Made by a program: the position numbers and the translations under genes. A stretch of DNA of 64,000 bases from Streptomyces griseus. Its GTDB lineage: Bacteria > Actinomycetota > Actinomycetes > Streptomycetales > Streptomycetaceae. Below, piece after piece: positions 31,649-41,050 of the stretch (positions are counted from its first letter, which is position 1; every line of letters begins with the position of its first letter). The stretch is from positions 124,001 to 188,000 of the forward strand of contig NZ_UAVD01000056.1 of assembly GCF_900460065.1 (NCBI RefSeq), in the 5' to 3' direction. The notes under the pieces are model-generated. The model made no database searches, was not told the DNA's origin, and was given only the letters and a program-made list of their open reading frames with translations.

Positions 31649-32529
31649 GGGAATCCGCCCCGCGCGCCGGAGGGAGCGGTGAGGATCTCGGCGATCACGT
31701 GCGCCGCGATCTCCGCCATCACCGGGTTCGTGTCCCGGTAGTGAGCGAGCTCCAGCAGGGCGATGGACAGCGCCCAGCCCCGCCCCCGCGCCCACGTGGC
31801 GTCATCGGCCCCGACCGCCGTACGGAACGTCTCCCTGGCTCCGGCCGTCAGCAGGTACCAGCCCGCGATCAGGTCGACGGCGGGATCGGCGAGACCGGTG
31901 CAGCCGAAGTCGATGACGGCGGTGAGGCGGCCCTCCGCGACCAGGACGTTGCCCGGCTGGAGGTCTCCGTGCACCCAGACGGGCCGGTCCGTGAAGGGCT
32001 CGGCGGCCAGGGCCTCCTGCCAGGCGGCGGCGGTGCCGGCCCGGTCCAGGACCCCGTCCAGACGCGCGATCGCCTCACGGGTCGCCGGGTCGCGGGAGGC
32101 CAGGGGCTCGGCGCGGTGGGCGGGCGGGGCGTCCGCCGGGTCGATCCGGCGCATCGCCAGGACGAACTCCGCCAGATCGGCCGCGAGCAGTTCGGAGGCC
32201 GACGCGTCGTCGCCGGGTCCCGGGTTCGCCCCCGCCAGCCAGGTGCGGACCGACCAGGGCCGGGGAAAGGCCTCGCCCGGAACCCCCTGCGCCAGCGGGA
32301 GGGGTACGGGAAAGGGCAGCCGCGGTGCCAGCAGGGGCAGCCAGTGGTGTTCGGTCGCCACGTCCGCCGCGCTGTCCTCGGTGCGGGGCAGCCGTACGGT
32401 CTTGTCGGCGCCCAGGCGGTAGATCGCGTTCGCGGTCCCGTTCGCGCCCACCGCCTCCACGGGCAGGTCCGCCCAGTGCGGGAACTGCGCGGCGATCAGG
32501 CCGCGTACGAGCGGCGGTTCGATGATCAT
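31636..32529 (-). CDS. APH-type aminoglycoside phosphotransferase family kinase
   Basis: 297 residues from the ATG at 32529. Protein-kinase-like fold: N-lobe GTANAIYRLGADKTVRLPRT (Lys for ATP) with the EHHWLPLLAPRLPFPVPLPL helix, catalytic loop VHGDLQPGNVLV (Asp and Asn), and IDFGCTGLADPAVDL, matching the DFG-like metal motif of APH enzymes. WLAGANPG and GVPGEAFPRPWSVRTWL are typical of a homoserine/aminoglycoside kinase-like subgroup common in Streptomyces. Substrate not readable; resistance not implied. It is divergent from an ATP-grasp gene (about 100 bp apart). Confidence 0.86.
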   Translation of the reverse strand: MIIEPPLVRGLIAAQFPHWADLPVEAVGANGTANAIYRLGADKTVRLPRTEDSAADVATEHHWLPLLAPRLPFPVPLPLAQGVPGEAFPRPWSVRTWLAGANPGPGDDASASELLAADLAEFVLAMRRIDPADAPPAHRAEPLASRDPATREAIARLDGVLDRAGTAAAWQEALAAEPFTDRPVWVHGDLQPGNVLVAEGRLTAVIDFGCTGLADPAVDLIAGWYLLTAGARETFRTAVGADDATWARGRGWALSIALLELAHYRDTNPVMAEIAAHVIAEILTAPSGARGGFPPGP

Positions 32530-32631
32530 GCGCCGATCGAACCAGGTGGCCCGGGCGCGCACAACGGGTTCCCCGCCGCACCGGAAAAAGCCGGTGCGGC
32601 ACGGCGTCCCCGTGCGGGAGGATCTGCGGCC

Positions 32632-33546
32632 ATGACTCGCCCGCCGCGCACCCTCGTCCTCCCGCCCCGGCTCACCGCCTCCGCCCGGACGCTGCGTGCC
32701 GCCGCGCTGCGGCGCGGGCTGCGCATCGTGGAGGCGACGGCCTCCGCCGTGCCGGAGGGTCTGGACGGCCCGGGGTGGGCGGGGTGGCCGGAGGGGGCGG
32801 GGCCGGACGCGTCCTCCGGGGCCGCGGGGAACGCCGAGGCCGCCGGAAACAGCGGGGCCGCGGGGAACGCCGAGGCCGCGGGAAGCGCCGAGGCCGCCGG
32901 GAACACCGCGGGCGAAGCGCCCTCCGTGCATCTGCACGCCGGGCCCTCCTTCGCCGACGTGGTGGCCCCCGCGCTCGGGATCGCCCTCCTGGAGGCCCCC
33001 GCCGACTGGCTCGCGCGGCTCCCCCGGGCGCTCACCCGGCGGGAGATCCTGGCGCTGCCGATCGGCGAGGCGTACCGGCTGCGACGCCCCGCCTTCGTCA
33101 AGTCGCCCAACGACAAGGGCGTTCCGGCGCTGGTGTACGCCGACGGGTCCCGGCTGCCCGGACCGGACGCCGTGGACCCGGAGACCGTGGTGCTGGTGAG
33201 CGACGTGATGACGTTCGCCGCCGAGTACCGCCTCCATCTGCTCGACGGGACCGTCCACGCGGCGGGGCAGTACGCCGAGTCCGGCCGCCTCCGGCTCGGG
33301 CCGGCGGGCGGCGACGCGCTCGCCTTCGGGCGGGAGGTCCTCGCGGCGGCCGGCGAGACCCTGCCGTCCGCGATCGTCGTCGACGTCGGCCGGGACGACA
33401 CGGGCCGGTGGGCCGTGATCGAAGCCAACGCGGCGTGGGCGAGCGGGTGTTACTCGGCCGATCCGGACAGGGCCCTCGACACGGTCCTGCGCGCCGCCGG
33501 ACCCGCCACGGGCCTGTCGCCGCACGACCGCGGCTTCGTGCGGTAG
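32632..33546 (+). CDS. ATP-grasp (DUF4343-type) protein
   Basis: 304 residues from the ATG at 32632. Elements of ATP-grasp enzymes: RRPAFVKSPNDKGVPALVY (nucleotide-binding Lys), VVLVSDVMTFAAEYRLHLLD (hinge), and WAVIEANAAWASGCYSADPD (metal-binding Glu/Asn). The N-terminal pre-ATP-grasp part begins MTRPPRTLVLPPRLTASART. Residues ~58-96 are a degenerate GNAEAAG repeat, an apparent low-complexity insertion that may be a linker. It probably catalyses ATP-dependent ligation of an unknown acid and amine. Confidence 0.75.
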   Translation: MTRPPRTLVLPPRLTASARTLRAAALRRGLRIVEATASAVPEGLDGPGWAGWPEGAGPDASSGAAGNAEAAGNSGAAGNAEAAGSAEAAGNTAGEAPSVHLHAGPSFADVVAPALGIALLEAPADWLARLPRALTRREILALPIGEAYRLRRPAFVKSPNDKGVPALVYADGSRLPGPDAVDPETVVLVSDVMTFAAEYRLHLLDGTVHAAGQYAESGRLRLGPAGGDALAFGREVLAAAGETLPSAIVVDVGRDDTGRWAVIEANAAWASGCYSADPDRALDTVLRAAGPATGLSPHDRGFVR

Positions 33547-33568
33547 CTCCGGGAGGACCGGCCGGGGC

Positions 33569-35563
33569 TCAGCTCAGTTCTTCGGGGCAGGGCGTGCCCG
33601 GCTGGAGCTGGTACGGGGCCGCCAGCCGGTAGACGCCCGGTCGCGGCGCGAGCAGTTCGGTCCACTCGTCGCCGTACGGGCCCTCCTCGACCTTGTTGAG
33701 GCAGCCGTTGGTGTTGAGGTAGGTCTTGGGCGCGGTCTCGTCCGCCTCCGACCGCGCCTTCGACTCCTCGGTCTCCAGCGGGCGCTCCACGCTCTTGCCC
33801 TCCTCGTCGACGAGGGCGAGCCAGCGGGTGTACGGGATGCGGATCAGGACCCGGCCCGCCGACTTCACCGTGATCGTCAGCTCATCCGCGCCCGCCCGCT
33901 CCACCGTCGCCGGCGGGTCGGCCAGCGGCACGGGGTCCAGCACGCGGAAGAGCTTCCAGTTCGCGTCGCCCCAGATCTGGCGCAGGTAGGGCTGCCCCTG
34001 CTCGACCAGCTCCGCCTCCTGGACCGCCCCGTTGTCCGGCCGGTCCTTGGGCAGCACCACGTAGTGCACGGCCCAGCGGTCCAGCCACTCCCGGTAGTTC
34101 ACCGGGTCGAGCGTGTCGTCGTAGAAGAGGGGGTTGCGCTTCATGTCCGCCTGGCGGTTCCAGCCGCGCGCCAGGTTGACGTAGGGGGCGAGCGCCGAGG
34201 ACTCGCGGTGACTGCTCGCGGGCACCACCTCGACCCGGCCGCGCTCCGCCCCCACCTGCTGGAGCTGGTTGACCAGCGGGGCCAGTTCCCGGTTCCAGGA
34301 CGCCGCGGGCGCGGTCCGGACGATGTCGTCGACGCCCTTGAACCCGATCCAGAAGTTGAGGCCCACGAAGGCCAGGACCAGGGCGTACCAGCGGCGGCTG
34401 CGCGGCACCGCGTACGGCAGGGCGGCGAGCAGGGCCACCCCGGCGAACAGCATCGCCATGCGGGTGATGTTCGACCCGATCTGCGAGTCGATGACGTACG
34501 TGAGCAGCGTGCCGACCCCGTACACGGCGGCGGCGGTGCGGACGGTGCTCCAGTCGCGGGGGACGAGGACGTACACGAGGACCGCGAAGAGGAACGGCAG
34601 CGACAGCGTTCCGAGCGACATCGGCTGCGTACCGGAGAACGGGAACAGCCAGGAGGACAGCCCCACCACGGCGACCGGGGCGAGCCCGACCGCGTAGGCG
34701 CCGGGGCGTCGTTTGTGGAGGAACAGCGCCGCCGCGACGACGCCCAGGAAGAGTCCGGCGACGGGGCTGGAGGCGGTGGCGAGCGCGGCGAGCGGGGCGG
34801 CGACCCCGGCCTTGGCCCACCGCTTGTAGCGCCACCGGTGCGGCCAGCAGAACACCGCGGCCACCGAGCCGACGGCGAACATCATGCCGAGCCCGAAGGT
34901 CACCCGGCCCGACAGCGCGTTGCACAGGAACGCGAAGACTCCGGCGAGCGAGCAGGCCAGCGGATTGCGGACGGCCGGGACCCGCACGAGGATCAGCGCG
35001 GTCAGCGCGGAGGAGACCGTGCCGACGATCATCATCGTCGTACGGACGCCCAGCAGCGACATCAGGTAGGGCGAGACCACGCTGTACGAGACGGGGTGCA
35101 TGCCCCCGTACCAGGCCAGGTTGTACGCCGTGCCGGGGTGCCGGCCCACGAACTCGGCCCAGGCGTCCTGCGCGGCGATGTCGCCGCCCGTGTTGGCGAG
35201 GAAGAAGAACCAGAGGAGGTGGCCGACGGCGGCGGCGGCCGTCGCGATGGTGACGGGGTGCCGCAGCAGGCGGCGGGCCCTGGTCGACGGCGGCTCAAGA
35301 GCGGCGGCATCCGCGGAGGGACCGGCGGGGCCGGGAGGTCCGGCGGCCGTGGAGGAGCCGGAGGAGCCGGAGGAGCCGCCCGGGGAATCGTCGAAGGAGC
35401 CGGAGGGATCCGAGGGATCGGAGGAATCGAGGGGGTCCGGAACGTCCGGGTTCTCCGGGGACTCCGGGACACGGGGGGACGGCACGCGAACGTGCAGGGC
35501 GTCGCCCCCGACCCCTGTGGTCTCGTCCGCCTCGCGGCCGGGCTTCGGCTCCGCGGTGGTCAC
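33569..35563 (-). CDS. Large polytopic membrane protein with extracytoplasmic C-terminus
   Basis: 664 residues from the GTG at 35563 (GGGGAG upstream). A disordered N-terminus of ~110 residues is dominated by Pro/Ser/Asp repeats (DSSDPSDPSGSFDD, GSSGSSGSS). About 12 membrane helices follow, e.g. VTIATAAAAVGHLLWFFFLA, GVRTTMMIVGTVSSALTALI, AGLFLGVVAAALFLHK, SLPFLFAVLVYVLVP. The last ~230 residues are soluble, with ASSHRESSALAPYVNLARGW and TVERAGADELTITVKSAGR. The layout is that of a GT-C type polyprenyl-sugar transferase or related cell-envelope protein, but a catalytic motif could not be fixed. It is next to a D-Ala-D-Ala carboxypeptidase gene. Confidence 0.72.
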   Translation of the reverse strand: MTTAEPKPGREADETTGVGGDALHVRVPSPRVPESPENPDVPDPLDSSDPSDPSGSFDDSPGGSSGSSGSSTAAGPPGPAGPSADAAALEPPSTRARRLLRHPVTIATAAAAVGHLLWFFFLANTGGDIAAQDAWAEFVGRHPGTAYNLAWYGGMHPVSYSVVSPYLMSLLGVRTTMMIVGTVSSALTALILVRVPAVRNPLACSLAGVFAFLCNALSGRVTFGLGMMFAVGSVAAVFCWPHRWRYKRWAKAGVAAPLAALATASSPVAGLFLGVVAAALFLHKRRPGAYAVGLAPVAVVGLSSWLFPFSGTQPMSLGTLSLPFLFAVLVYVLVPRDWSTVRTAAAVYGVGTLLTYVIDSQIGSNITRMAMLFAGVALLAALPYAVPRSRRWYALVLAFVGLNFWIGFKGVDDIVRTAPAASWNRELAPLVNQLQQVGAERGRVEVVPASSHRESSALAPYVNLARGWNRQADMKRNPLFYDDTLDPVNYREWLDRWAVHYVVLPKDRPDNGAVQEAELVEQGQPYLRQIWGDANWKLFRVLDPVPLADPPATVERAGADELTITVKSAGRVLIRIPYTRWLALVDEEGKSVERPLETEESKARSEADETAPKTYLNTNGCLNKVEEGPYGDEWTELLAPRPGVYRLAAPYQLQPGTPCPEELS

Positions 35564-35676
35564 TACGGCTCTCCCCGTCCTCCGCCGGCCCCGTACCTCT
35601 ACGAGGACGCGTCCCAGCGTCCCTGAGTTGTCCGGGGACGCTAACACGTACCCCCTGCACGTATCCCTGTCATAAA

Positions 35677-35717
35677 CCGGGGAGGGGCGGCCTTCGGCGT
35701 CGTCCGCCCCTCCCCGG
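35677..35717 (-). terminator. Terminator after the D,D-carboxypeptidase gene
   Basis: CCGGGGAGGGGCGG (35677-35690) pairs with CCGCCCCTCCCCGG (35704-35717), a perfect 14-bp stem with a 13-base loop, 10 bp downstream of the stop on the minus strand. It separates this gene from the membrane-protein gene downstream. Confidence 0.8.
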
Positions 35718-35727
35718 CTCCGGTGCC

Positions 35728-38472
35728 TCAGCCGATCCTGGTGAGCTTGTCGCCGAACGCCGGCTCGGTCAGGTCGCTCTGCAGCACCACCGGTGCCGTG
35801 ACCTTCCCGGTGCCGGTGCCCACGGTCACCATGCCGACCTCGGCCCCGGCCTTCGCGGCGTGGTCGATGCCCCTGCCGTTGTCCGTGACCTTCAGCTCGA
35901 CCTCCAGGCCGGACCAGCCGACCGCCTTGAGGTTCTTGGTGGCGACCACCGGGGTCTGTCCGCCGAACCCGTTGTCCACGTACCCGACGACGTCGCCCTT
36001 CTTCACGACCGTCGCCGAGGTCGCCGCCTTCTGCGCGTCCTTGATCAGCTTCAGGCTGTTCTGGAGGGACAGCTCCAGGCTGTCGTAGACCCGGCCGGTG
36101 CCGGCCTGCTGGCCCATGACCGCTCCGTAGATCCACAGCAGCTTGCCGTCGACCTTGGTGTTCGCCGACCAGAGCAGGTTGCCGCCCGCCGGGGTGGAGG
36201 AACCGGTCTTGATGCCGCTCACACCGGGCTGGAGCAGGAGGTTGTTGTTGTTGTAGATCTTGCCGTCTATGCCCTTGATCTCGACCTCGGGCATGTCCAC
36301 GATCTTCCGGAAGACCTCGTTGCGCATGACCGCCTGCGCCAGCTTCAGCTGGTCGGTGGCGGTGGAGACCGTGGTCTTCTCCAGCCCGCTCGGGTCCGTG
36401 TACGTCGACCCGGTCATGCCGAGGTCCTTGGCCGCGTCGTTCATCTTGTCGATGAACGCGTCCTCGGAACCGGCGTCCCAGCGGGCGAGCAGCCGTGCCG
36501 CGTTGTTGCCCGAGGGGATCATCAGCAGCTGGAGCATCTGCCGCTGGGTGAGCTTCTGCCCCTTGGTCAGCGGGGCCGTCGACTCGTCGGGCCGCTGGGA
36601 CTCGTCCTCGGCCTTCTGGTCGACGGTGATCGTCTCGCCCTCCTCGTCGCCCTTGAGCGGGTGCTCCTGGAGGATCACGTGGGCGGTCATGACCTTCGCG
36701 ACGCTGGCGATCGGGGCGGGCTTCTGCGCGCCCTCGGAACCGAGCGACCCGACGCCGTCGACCATCACGGCCGACTGGCCCTGGCCCGGCCAGGACAGCT
36801 TCGTCTCTCCGCCCTCGAAGGTGTACGTCGGCTTCGCCGTGAGCTGGAGCGAGGGCTCCGGCAGCGGGCGCATCACCTGCACGATCGCAAAGACGATCAG
36901 CAGGAGGAGCACGAGCGGGGTCCAGATCTTGACCCGTCGGACGGCGGTCCGGACCGGGGTCTCCGGCGGCGGCGGCGTGTTCGTCAGCTCGGCGAGCAGA
37001 TCGAGCGGCGGCCGGGGCGGCAGTGGCTGCTGCCGGGTCCGCTCGGCCGCAGCCCAGGACGGGGCGGCCGGCGGCTGGGAGGCGGTCTCCGGGGTGCGCA
37101 CGGGCGACTCGGCCTCGGTGCCGGCCTCGGTGCCGGCCCCTGCGCCGGACTCGGGCTTGCGCGGCGCGGGGGCGGACCGTACGTCGTCGGAGCGAAGCGG
37201 CACGAACGTGCTCGTGCGCTCCGCGTCGCTCTCGGGCCCGGCCTCCGGCTTGCTTCCGGGCTTGGCAGCGGGCCAGTCCTCGCGCGGCGGGAGCTTCAGC
37301 GCGGTCGTGGCCTGGTCGACCCGGTCGTCCGGCTTGACCGCCTTGAAGATGGCGGTGGGCTGATCGATTCCTCGGGGGTCGTCGGCGTCGGCGTCGGCGT
37401 CGGACGCACGGTCCGGCTCGGCACCGGCCTTCGGTTCAGCCTGGGATCCGGCCTTCGGGGCGTCCTGGGATTCGGGTGCGGCGGTGGGCGTGACGACCGG
37501 CGTGGGGGCGGCCTTCGGCTGGTCGTCGGGCTCATCCTCCGACTCCGGCTCCGACTCCGACTCCGGCTTCGTGCCCGCCTCGGGCTTCGCGTCCGCCCCG
37601 GGCTTCGTGCCCGCCTCCGGCCTCGCGTCCGGCTTCGGCTTCGCGTCCGCCGCGTCTCCGACCGCCTCGGGCTTCGCGTCCGCCCCGGGCTTCGTGCCCG
37701 GCTCCGGCTTCGCGTCCGCCGCGTCTCCGACCGCCTCAGGCTTCGCGTCCGCCCCGGGCTTCGCGTCCGGCTCCGCTGCCGCGGAGGGCTCGCCCTCGGC
37801 GGCGGACACGGGCTCGGCGACGGAGTCGGCCTCGGTGTCCGTGTCGGCGTCCGTGTCTGCCTCGGCGTCCGCCGCCGGCTCGTCCTCGGCCTCGGCGTCG
37901 ACCCACGCGGCCACCGCTGCGCGCAGCCGGCCGTCCCCGGGCTCGGCCGCCGCCTCCGCGTCGGACGCCTCCGCGCCCGCGTCCCGGCTCGTGCCGCCCT
38001 CGGCGGCTCCCGAGCCCTCCGAGGGCGCATCGGCCTTCCCAGAGGCCGTGGAGGCCGCCAGAGGCACGCCCTCCGGCTCGGCGGCGGTCTCCGCGTCGGC
38101 CTCGGAACCGGAAGCCGGGCCGCCGTCGGAACCGGAGCCGGCCCCGGAATCGGCGTTCGGCTCGGCCGCGGGCTCCTCCGCGGGCTCCGACCCGCTCTCC
38201 GGCTCACCCGCCGCGGTAGGGGATGTGGCCTCGGGCTCGCGCCGGGCGGCGTCCTCCGGCAGCCGGGGGCGGAAGACGGCGGTCGCCGTGTCGGACGTGG
38301 GGCCCGGATCGGCGCTCGCCTCCGTGTCCGCAGACCCGCCCGCGTCCGTGTCCACGTCCGCGTCCGTGTCCGCGCCGGGGTCACGGAACACGGCGAAGCG
38401 CGGGTCGCGCTCCTCCGCAGCCGTCCCCGACGACTTCCGCTGCTCCGTTTTGTCGGGGGACTCGCCCGCCAC
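35728..38472 (-). CDS. D-alanyl-D-alanine carboxypeptidase (S11) with long repeat-rich N-terminus
   Basis: 914 residues from the GTG at 38472, chosen over an earlier in-frame ATG (38520) because AGGAGG lies 6 bases before it. Residues ~1-510 are Ala/Glu/Asp/Pro/Thr-rich and cytoplasmic, with internal repeats such as PGADAKPEAVGDAADAKP and TKPGADAKPEAGTKP at about 235-300. One transmembrane helix (~516-534, PLVLLLLIVFAIVQVM) is followed by an external S11 domain: Ser590-Val-Ala-Lys593 (SxxK), Ser654-Gly-Asn656 (SxN) and Lys755-Thr-Gly (KTG). It therefore trims pentapeptide side chains of peptidoglycan, or acts as a penicillin-binding DD-peptidase. The DNA repeats at 37.6-37.8 kb match the protein repeats. 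Confidence 0.9.
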   Translation of the reverse strand: MAGESPDKTEQRKSSGTAAEERDPRFAVFRDPGADTDADVDTDAGGSADTEASADPGPTSDTATAVFRPRLPEDAARREPEATSPTAAGEPESGSEPAEEPAAEPNADSGAGSGSDGGPASGSEADAETAAEPEGVPLAASTASGKADAPSEGSGAAEGGTSRDAGAEASDAEAAAEPGDGRLRAAVAAWVDAEAEDEPAADAEADTDADTDTEADSVAEPVSAAEGEPSAAAEPDAKPGADAKPEAVGDAADAKPEPGTKPGADAKPEAVGDAADAKPKPDARPEAGTKPGADAKPEAGTKPESESEPESEDEPDDQPKAAPTPVVTPTAAPESQDAPKAGSQAEPKAGAEPDRASDADADADDPRGIDQPTAIFKAVKPDDRVDQATTALKLPPREDWPAAKPGSKPEAGPESDAERTSTFVPLRSDDVRSAPAPRKPESGAGAGTEAGTEAESPVRTPETASQPPAAPSWAAAERTRQQPLPPRPPLDLLAELTNTPPPPETPVRTAVRRVKIWTPLVLLLLIVFAIVQVMRPLPEPSLQLTAKPTYTFEGGETKLSWPGQGQSAVMVDGVGSLGSEGAQKPAPIASVAKVMTAHVILQEHPLKGDEEGETITVDQKAEDESQRPDESTAPLTKGQKLTQRQMLQLLMIPSGNNAARLLARWDAGSEDAFIDKMNDAAKDLGMTGSTYTDPSGLEKTTVSTATDQLKLAQAVMRNEVFRKIVDMPEVEIKGIDGKIYNNNNLLLQPGVSGIKTGSSTPAGGNLLWSANTKVDGKLLWIYGAVMGQQAGTGRVYDSLELSLQNSLKLIKDAQKAATSATVVKKGDVVGYVDNGFGGQTPVVATKNLKAVGWSGLEVELKVTDNGRGIDHAAKAGAEVGMVTVGTGTGKVTAPVVLQSDLTEPAFGDKLTRIG
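37585..37775 (-). repeat. Intragenic degenerate tandem repeats in the carboxypeptidase gene
   Basis: Blocks of GCGTCCGCCCCGGGCTTCGT-like sequence alternate with GCGTCCGCCGCGTCTCCGAC-like sequence. The larger repeated block is about 60 bp (e.g. the two CCGCGTCTCCGACCGCCT copies near 37650 and 37715). They encode the KPGADAKPEAVGDAADA repeats. Confidence 0.7.
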
Positions 38473-38664
38473 CGATGCCTCCTCATGCGCTGCGGGGCCA
38501 CCCCGCGCTGTCCGAACCATCTACCAGTGTCCTGTGTGAACCCCTGGCCGAGCTGCTAGACGAGAACGACATACCTACTGGTTCCCCTACAAAGCAGGCA
38601 GGCGCTCTCGACAGACCAATGTGAGAGGGGTCACCCTGTCAGACATCCACGCGGGGAGGCATGG

Positions 38665-39384
38665 ATGGGCAGGAGCCGCAGAACAATCCCGGAGGAGCTT
38701 TTGCTGCTCGCTCTGGACCCGACCACGGGTACCACAGCGCAGCCGCAGTCGCTCGACCTCGGCCTGGCCGGGGCACAGCTAGTGGAGCTGGCTCTGGCAG
38801 GACGGATAGCCCCTGACGGGGATCGTATCGCCGTGGTGATGCCACGGCCGACAGGAGATCCGACTCTGGACTCCGCACTGGAGCTGCTGCGCCGTCGTGG
38901 CAGCCCGGTTCGGGCGGTCCACTGGATCGGTGGGCCCCGCCTGGGGCTGCGCCAGATCTACCTCGCTCATCTGGAGCGGTGCGGCATGGTTCATGCCGTG
39001 GCGGGCCAGATGTGCGGAGTGCTGCCGACGACTCGCTACCAAGCGACGGAGACGGCGATCAGCCGGGACATCAGGAACCGGCTGGACAGCGCGATCCGTA
39101 CCGGCGTACCGCCGGACCCCCGGACCGCGGCGCTCGCCGCACTGGCCCACGCGGTCGGACTCGGCAAGCATCTGTACCCCGGGAACGAGGGGCGCTCATC
39201 GCGCTCCCGGCTCCGGGACCTGATCAGGCACGACCCGATGGGCGGACTCGTGGCGCATGCCGTGATGGACGTCCAGAACGGCGTGGCCGTCCAGCCACGC
39301 CGTACGCAGCAGGCAGCGGGCGTTCCGTTGCAGCCGCAAGCACAGGCCCGTCGGGGCAGCATGGCGCACACCGCCGCGAGCTGA
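38665..39384 (+). CDS. GPP34 (Golgi phosphoprotein 3-like) family protein
   Basis: 239 residues from the ATG at 38665. The N-terminal pattern IPEELLLLALDPTTGTT...LGLAGAQLVELALAGRIA and the C-terminal PRTAALAALAHAVGLGKHLYP match bacterial GPP34 proteins, which bind phosphoinositide-like lipids in eukaryotes; the bacterial role is not settled. The last ~35 residues are Gln/Ala/Arg-rich. The 192-bp gap between its start and the divergent carboxypeptidase gene should hold both promoters. Confidence 0.83.
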   Translation: MGRSRRTIPEELLLLALDPTTGTTAQPQSLDLGLAGAQLVELALAGRIAPDGDRIAVVMPRPTGDPTLDSALELLRRRGSPVRAVHWIGGPRLGLRQIYLAHLERCGMVHAVAGQMCGVLPTTRYQATETAISRDIRNRLDSAIRTGVPPDPRTAALAALAHAVGLGKHLYPGNEGRSSRSRLRDLIRHDPMGGLVAHAVMDVQNGVAVQPRRTQQAAGVPLQPQAQARRGSMAHTAAS

Positions 39385-39639
39385 CCGCAGGGGCCTGAGA
39401 ACTGCACAACGCCGTACCGTCGTCAGTCGTCACAGGACCCGGTCCGGGAGCCGCACCACGCACGGGGCAGCCGGTAGTCACCACCACCGGCTGCCCCGTG
39501 CGCGTGCGCGCCCTCCCGCGCACCGGTGCGTACGCCCCCGCGCCCCGCGTGTGGCCGTTTCCCAGCGCGGCCGGGGCAAGGGGTGGCAATCTGCTGAGCA
39601 GTAGATACGCACAGCTACATAGCCGGAGGTGCCGTTTCC

Positions 39640-40497
39640 GTGCCGTCCAACGTCAACCCCACTGTCAGGCGACGCAGGTTGGGCCAGGAATTGCGCCGCC
39701 TGCGCGAACTCAAAGGCATGACGGCCGAGGAAGTGGCGGAGCGTCTGCTGGTCTCGCAGTCGAAGATCAGCCGTCTGGAGAACGGCCGCCGGTCCATCAG
39801 CCAGCGCGATGTCCGCGACCTCTGCGGGGTGTACGAGGTCGAGGACCACCGCATCGTCGACTCGCTGATGCAGATGGCGAAGGACTCCCGCCAGCAGGGC
39901 TGGTGGCACGCCTTCGGCGACATCCCGTACAGCGTCTACATCGGTCTGGAGACCGACGCGGAATCGCTGCGGGTCTACGAGCCGCAGATGATCCCGGGCC
40001 TGCTCCAGACCCGGGCGTACGCCGAGGCGTTGATCAGCGGCGCGCTTCCCGAGGCCCCTCCGTCGGACATCGAGAAGCGGGTCAACGTACGGTCGCGACG
40101 GCAGGACCGGGTCAACGCGCCGGAGAACCCGCTGCGCCTGTGGGCCGTGATCGACGAGTCGGCGCTGCGCCGGGTGGTCGGCGACAAGCAGGTGATGATC
40201 GACCAGCTGGAGCACCTCGTCGAGCAGTCCCAGCTGCCGCACGTCACCGTCCAGGTCCTGCCGTTCGACATGGGCGCCCACCCGGGCGTCAACGGCCAGT
40301 ACGCGATCCTGGAGTTCCCGGACGCCGCGGACTCCAGCGTCGTCTACATCGAGGGCGTCACGAGCGATCTCTACCTGGAGAAGGCGAACGACGTGCAGCG
40401 CTACAGCGTGATGTACGAACACCTGCGGGCGCAGGCACTGAACGTGGAGCAGACCCGGGAGTTCATCAGCAAGATCGCGAAGTCGTACACGAGTTGA
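39640..40497 (+). CDS. XRE-family HTH regulator with DUF5753 domain (Scr1/WhiJ-like)
   Basis: 285 residues from a GTG. HTH_31/XRE domain at ~14-70 (LGQELRRLRELKGMTAEEVA, SQSKISRLENGRRSISQRDV), then the DUF5753 sensor domain at ~95-280 (YEPQMIPGLLQTRAYAEALI, RQDRVNAPENPLRLWAVIDE, VTVQVLPFDMGAHPGVNGQY, VVYIEGVTSDLYLEKANDVQ). Streptomyces genomes carry dozens of such regulators, often paired with a small DUF397 protein that modulates them (WhiJ-like systems). Here a DUF397 gene follows on the same strand, 220 bp downstream. Confidence 0.92.
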   Translation: MPSNVNPTVRRRRLGQELRRLRELKGMTAEEVAERLLVSQSKISRLENGRRSISQRDVRDLCGVYEVEDHRIVDSLMQMAKDSRQQGWWHAFGDIPYSVYIGLETDAESLRVYEPQMIPGLLQTRAYAEALISGALPEAPPSDIEKRVNVRSRRQDRVNAPENPLRLWAVIDESALRRVVGDKQVMIDQLEHLVEQSQLPHVTVQVLPFDMGAHPGVNGQYAILEFPDAADSSVVYIEGVTSDLYLEKANDVQRYSVMYEHLRAQALNVEQTREFISKIAKSYTS

Positions 40498-40541
40498 CGC
40501 GTCGGAGCCGGCGCGTCGCATACGAGCCATTCCGGGAACGA

Positions 40542-40582
40542 GCGAGCGGGCGGCGCGATGATACACCGCCGCTCACTCGCCA
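40542..40582 (+). terminator. Imperfect hairpin after the HTH/DUF5753 gene
   Basis: GCGAGCGGGCGGCG (40542-40555) can pair, with mismatches, with CCGCCGCTCACTCGC (about 40567-40581). It could attenuate transcription into the DUF397 gene. Confidence 0.45.
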
Positions 40583-40717
40583 CGGAAGGCCTACCGGAGA
40601 AAGACCATCCGGTCGAGTGAACGGCCATCTCATGGGCGGGGCTTGGCGAGTAGCGTCGATCACGCCAATCGGAATCAGGTTGGTGCGACCCACCCAACTC
40701 TCTGAACCGGAGTGAAC

Positions 40718-40924
40718 ATGGCAATTCTTCAGGGTGCTACGGACACGTGGACGAAGTCGTCGTACTCCGGGGGCAACGGCGCGTGCGTCGAGGTCAAGTC
40801 CCCGGTCGCGCTCTCCATCGCCGTCCGCGACTCGAAGGCCCCCGAGGGCCCCTCGCTCACCTTCGTCCCCGGTGCGTGGAACGCGTTCGTGCGCGATGTC
40901 GCCGCGGGCACGATCAACGCCTGA
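40718..40924 (+). CDS. DUF397 protein
   Basis: 68 residues from the ATG at 40718 (CGGAG upstream; an in-frame GTG lies 6 bp earlier). Typical DUF397: WTKSSYSGGNGACVEVKSP, IAVRDSKAPEGPSLTFVPGA and WNAFVRDVAAG. Such proteins act with Scr1/WhiJ-type HTH regulators, in some cases as binding partners. It belongs with the HTH/DUF5753 gene upstream. Confidence 0.92.
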   Translation: MAILQGATDTWTKSSYSGGNGACVEVKSPVALSIAVRDSKAPEGPSLTFVPGAWNAFVRDVAAGTINA

Positions 40925-41050
40925 CCTCGCCCCACCGCAACACCCGCCTCACAGCACGACAGCTCGACAGCACCACCTGATGGAGCCCTCTCGACCGGTT
41001 CGCCGTCCTGGCCGAGGGGGCTCGGCACGATCCGGCGCCGATCCGCCGCG

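Noticed and set aside
35860..38559. 899-codon plus-strand frame opposite the carboxypeptidase gene
   Set aside because: It mirrors the repeats of the real gene, is Arg/Gly/Leu-rich without domains, and the minus strand has SxxK, SxN and KTG motifs.
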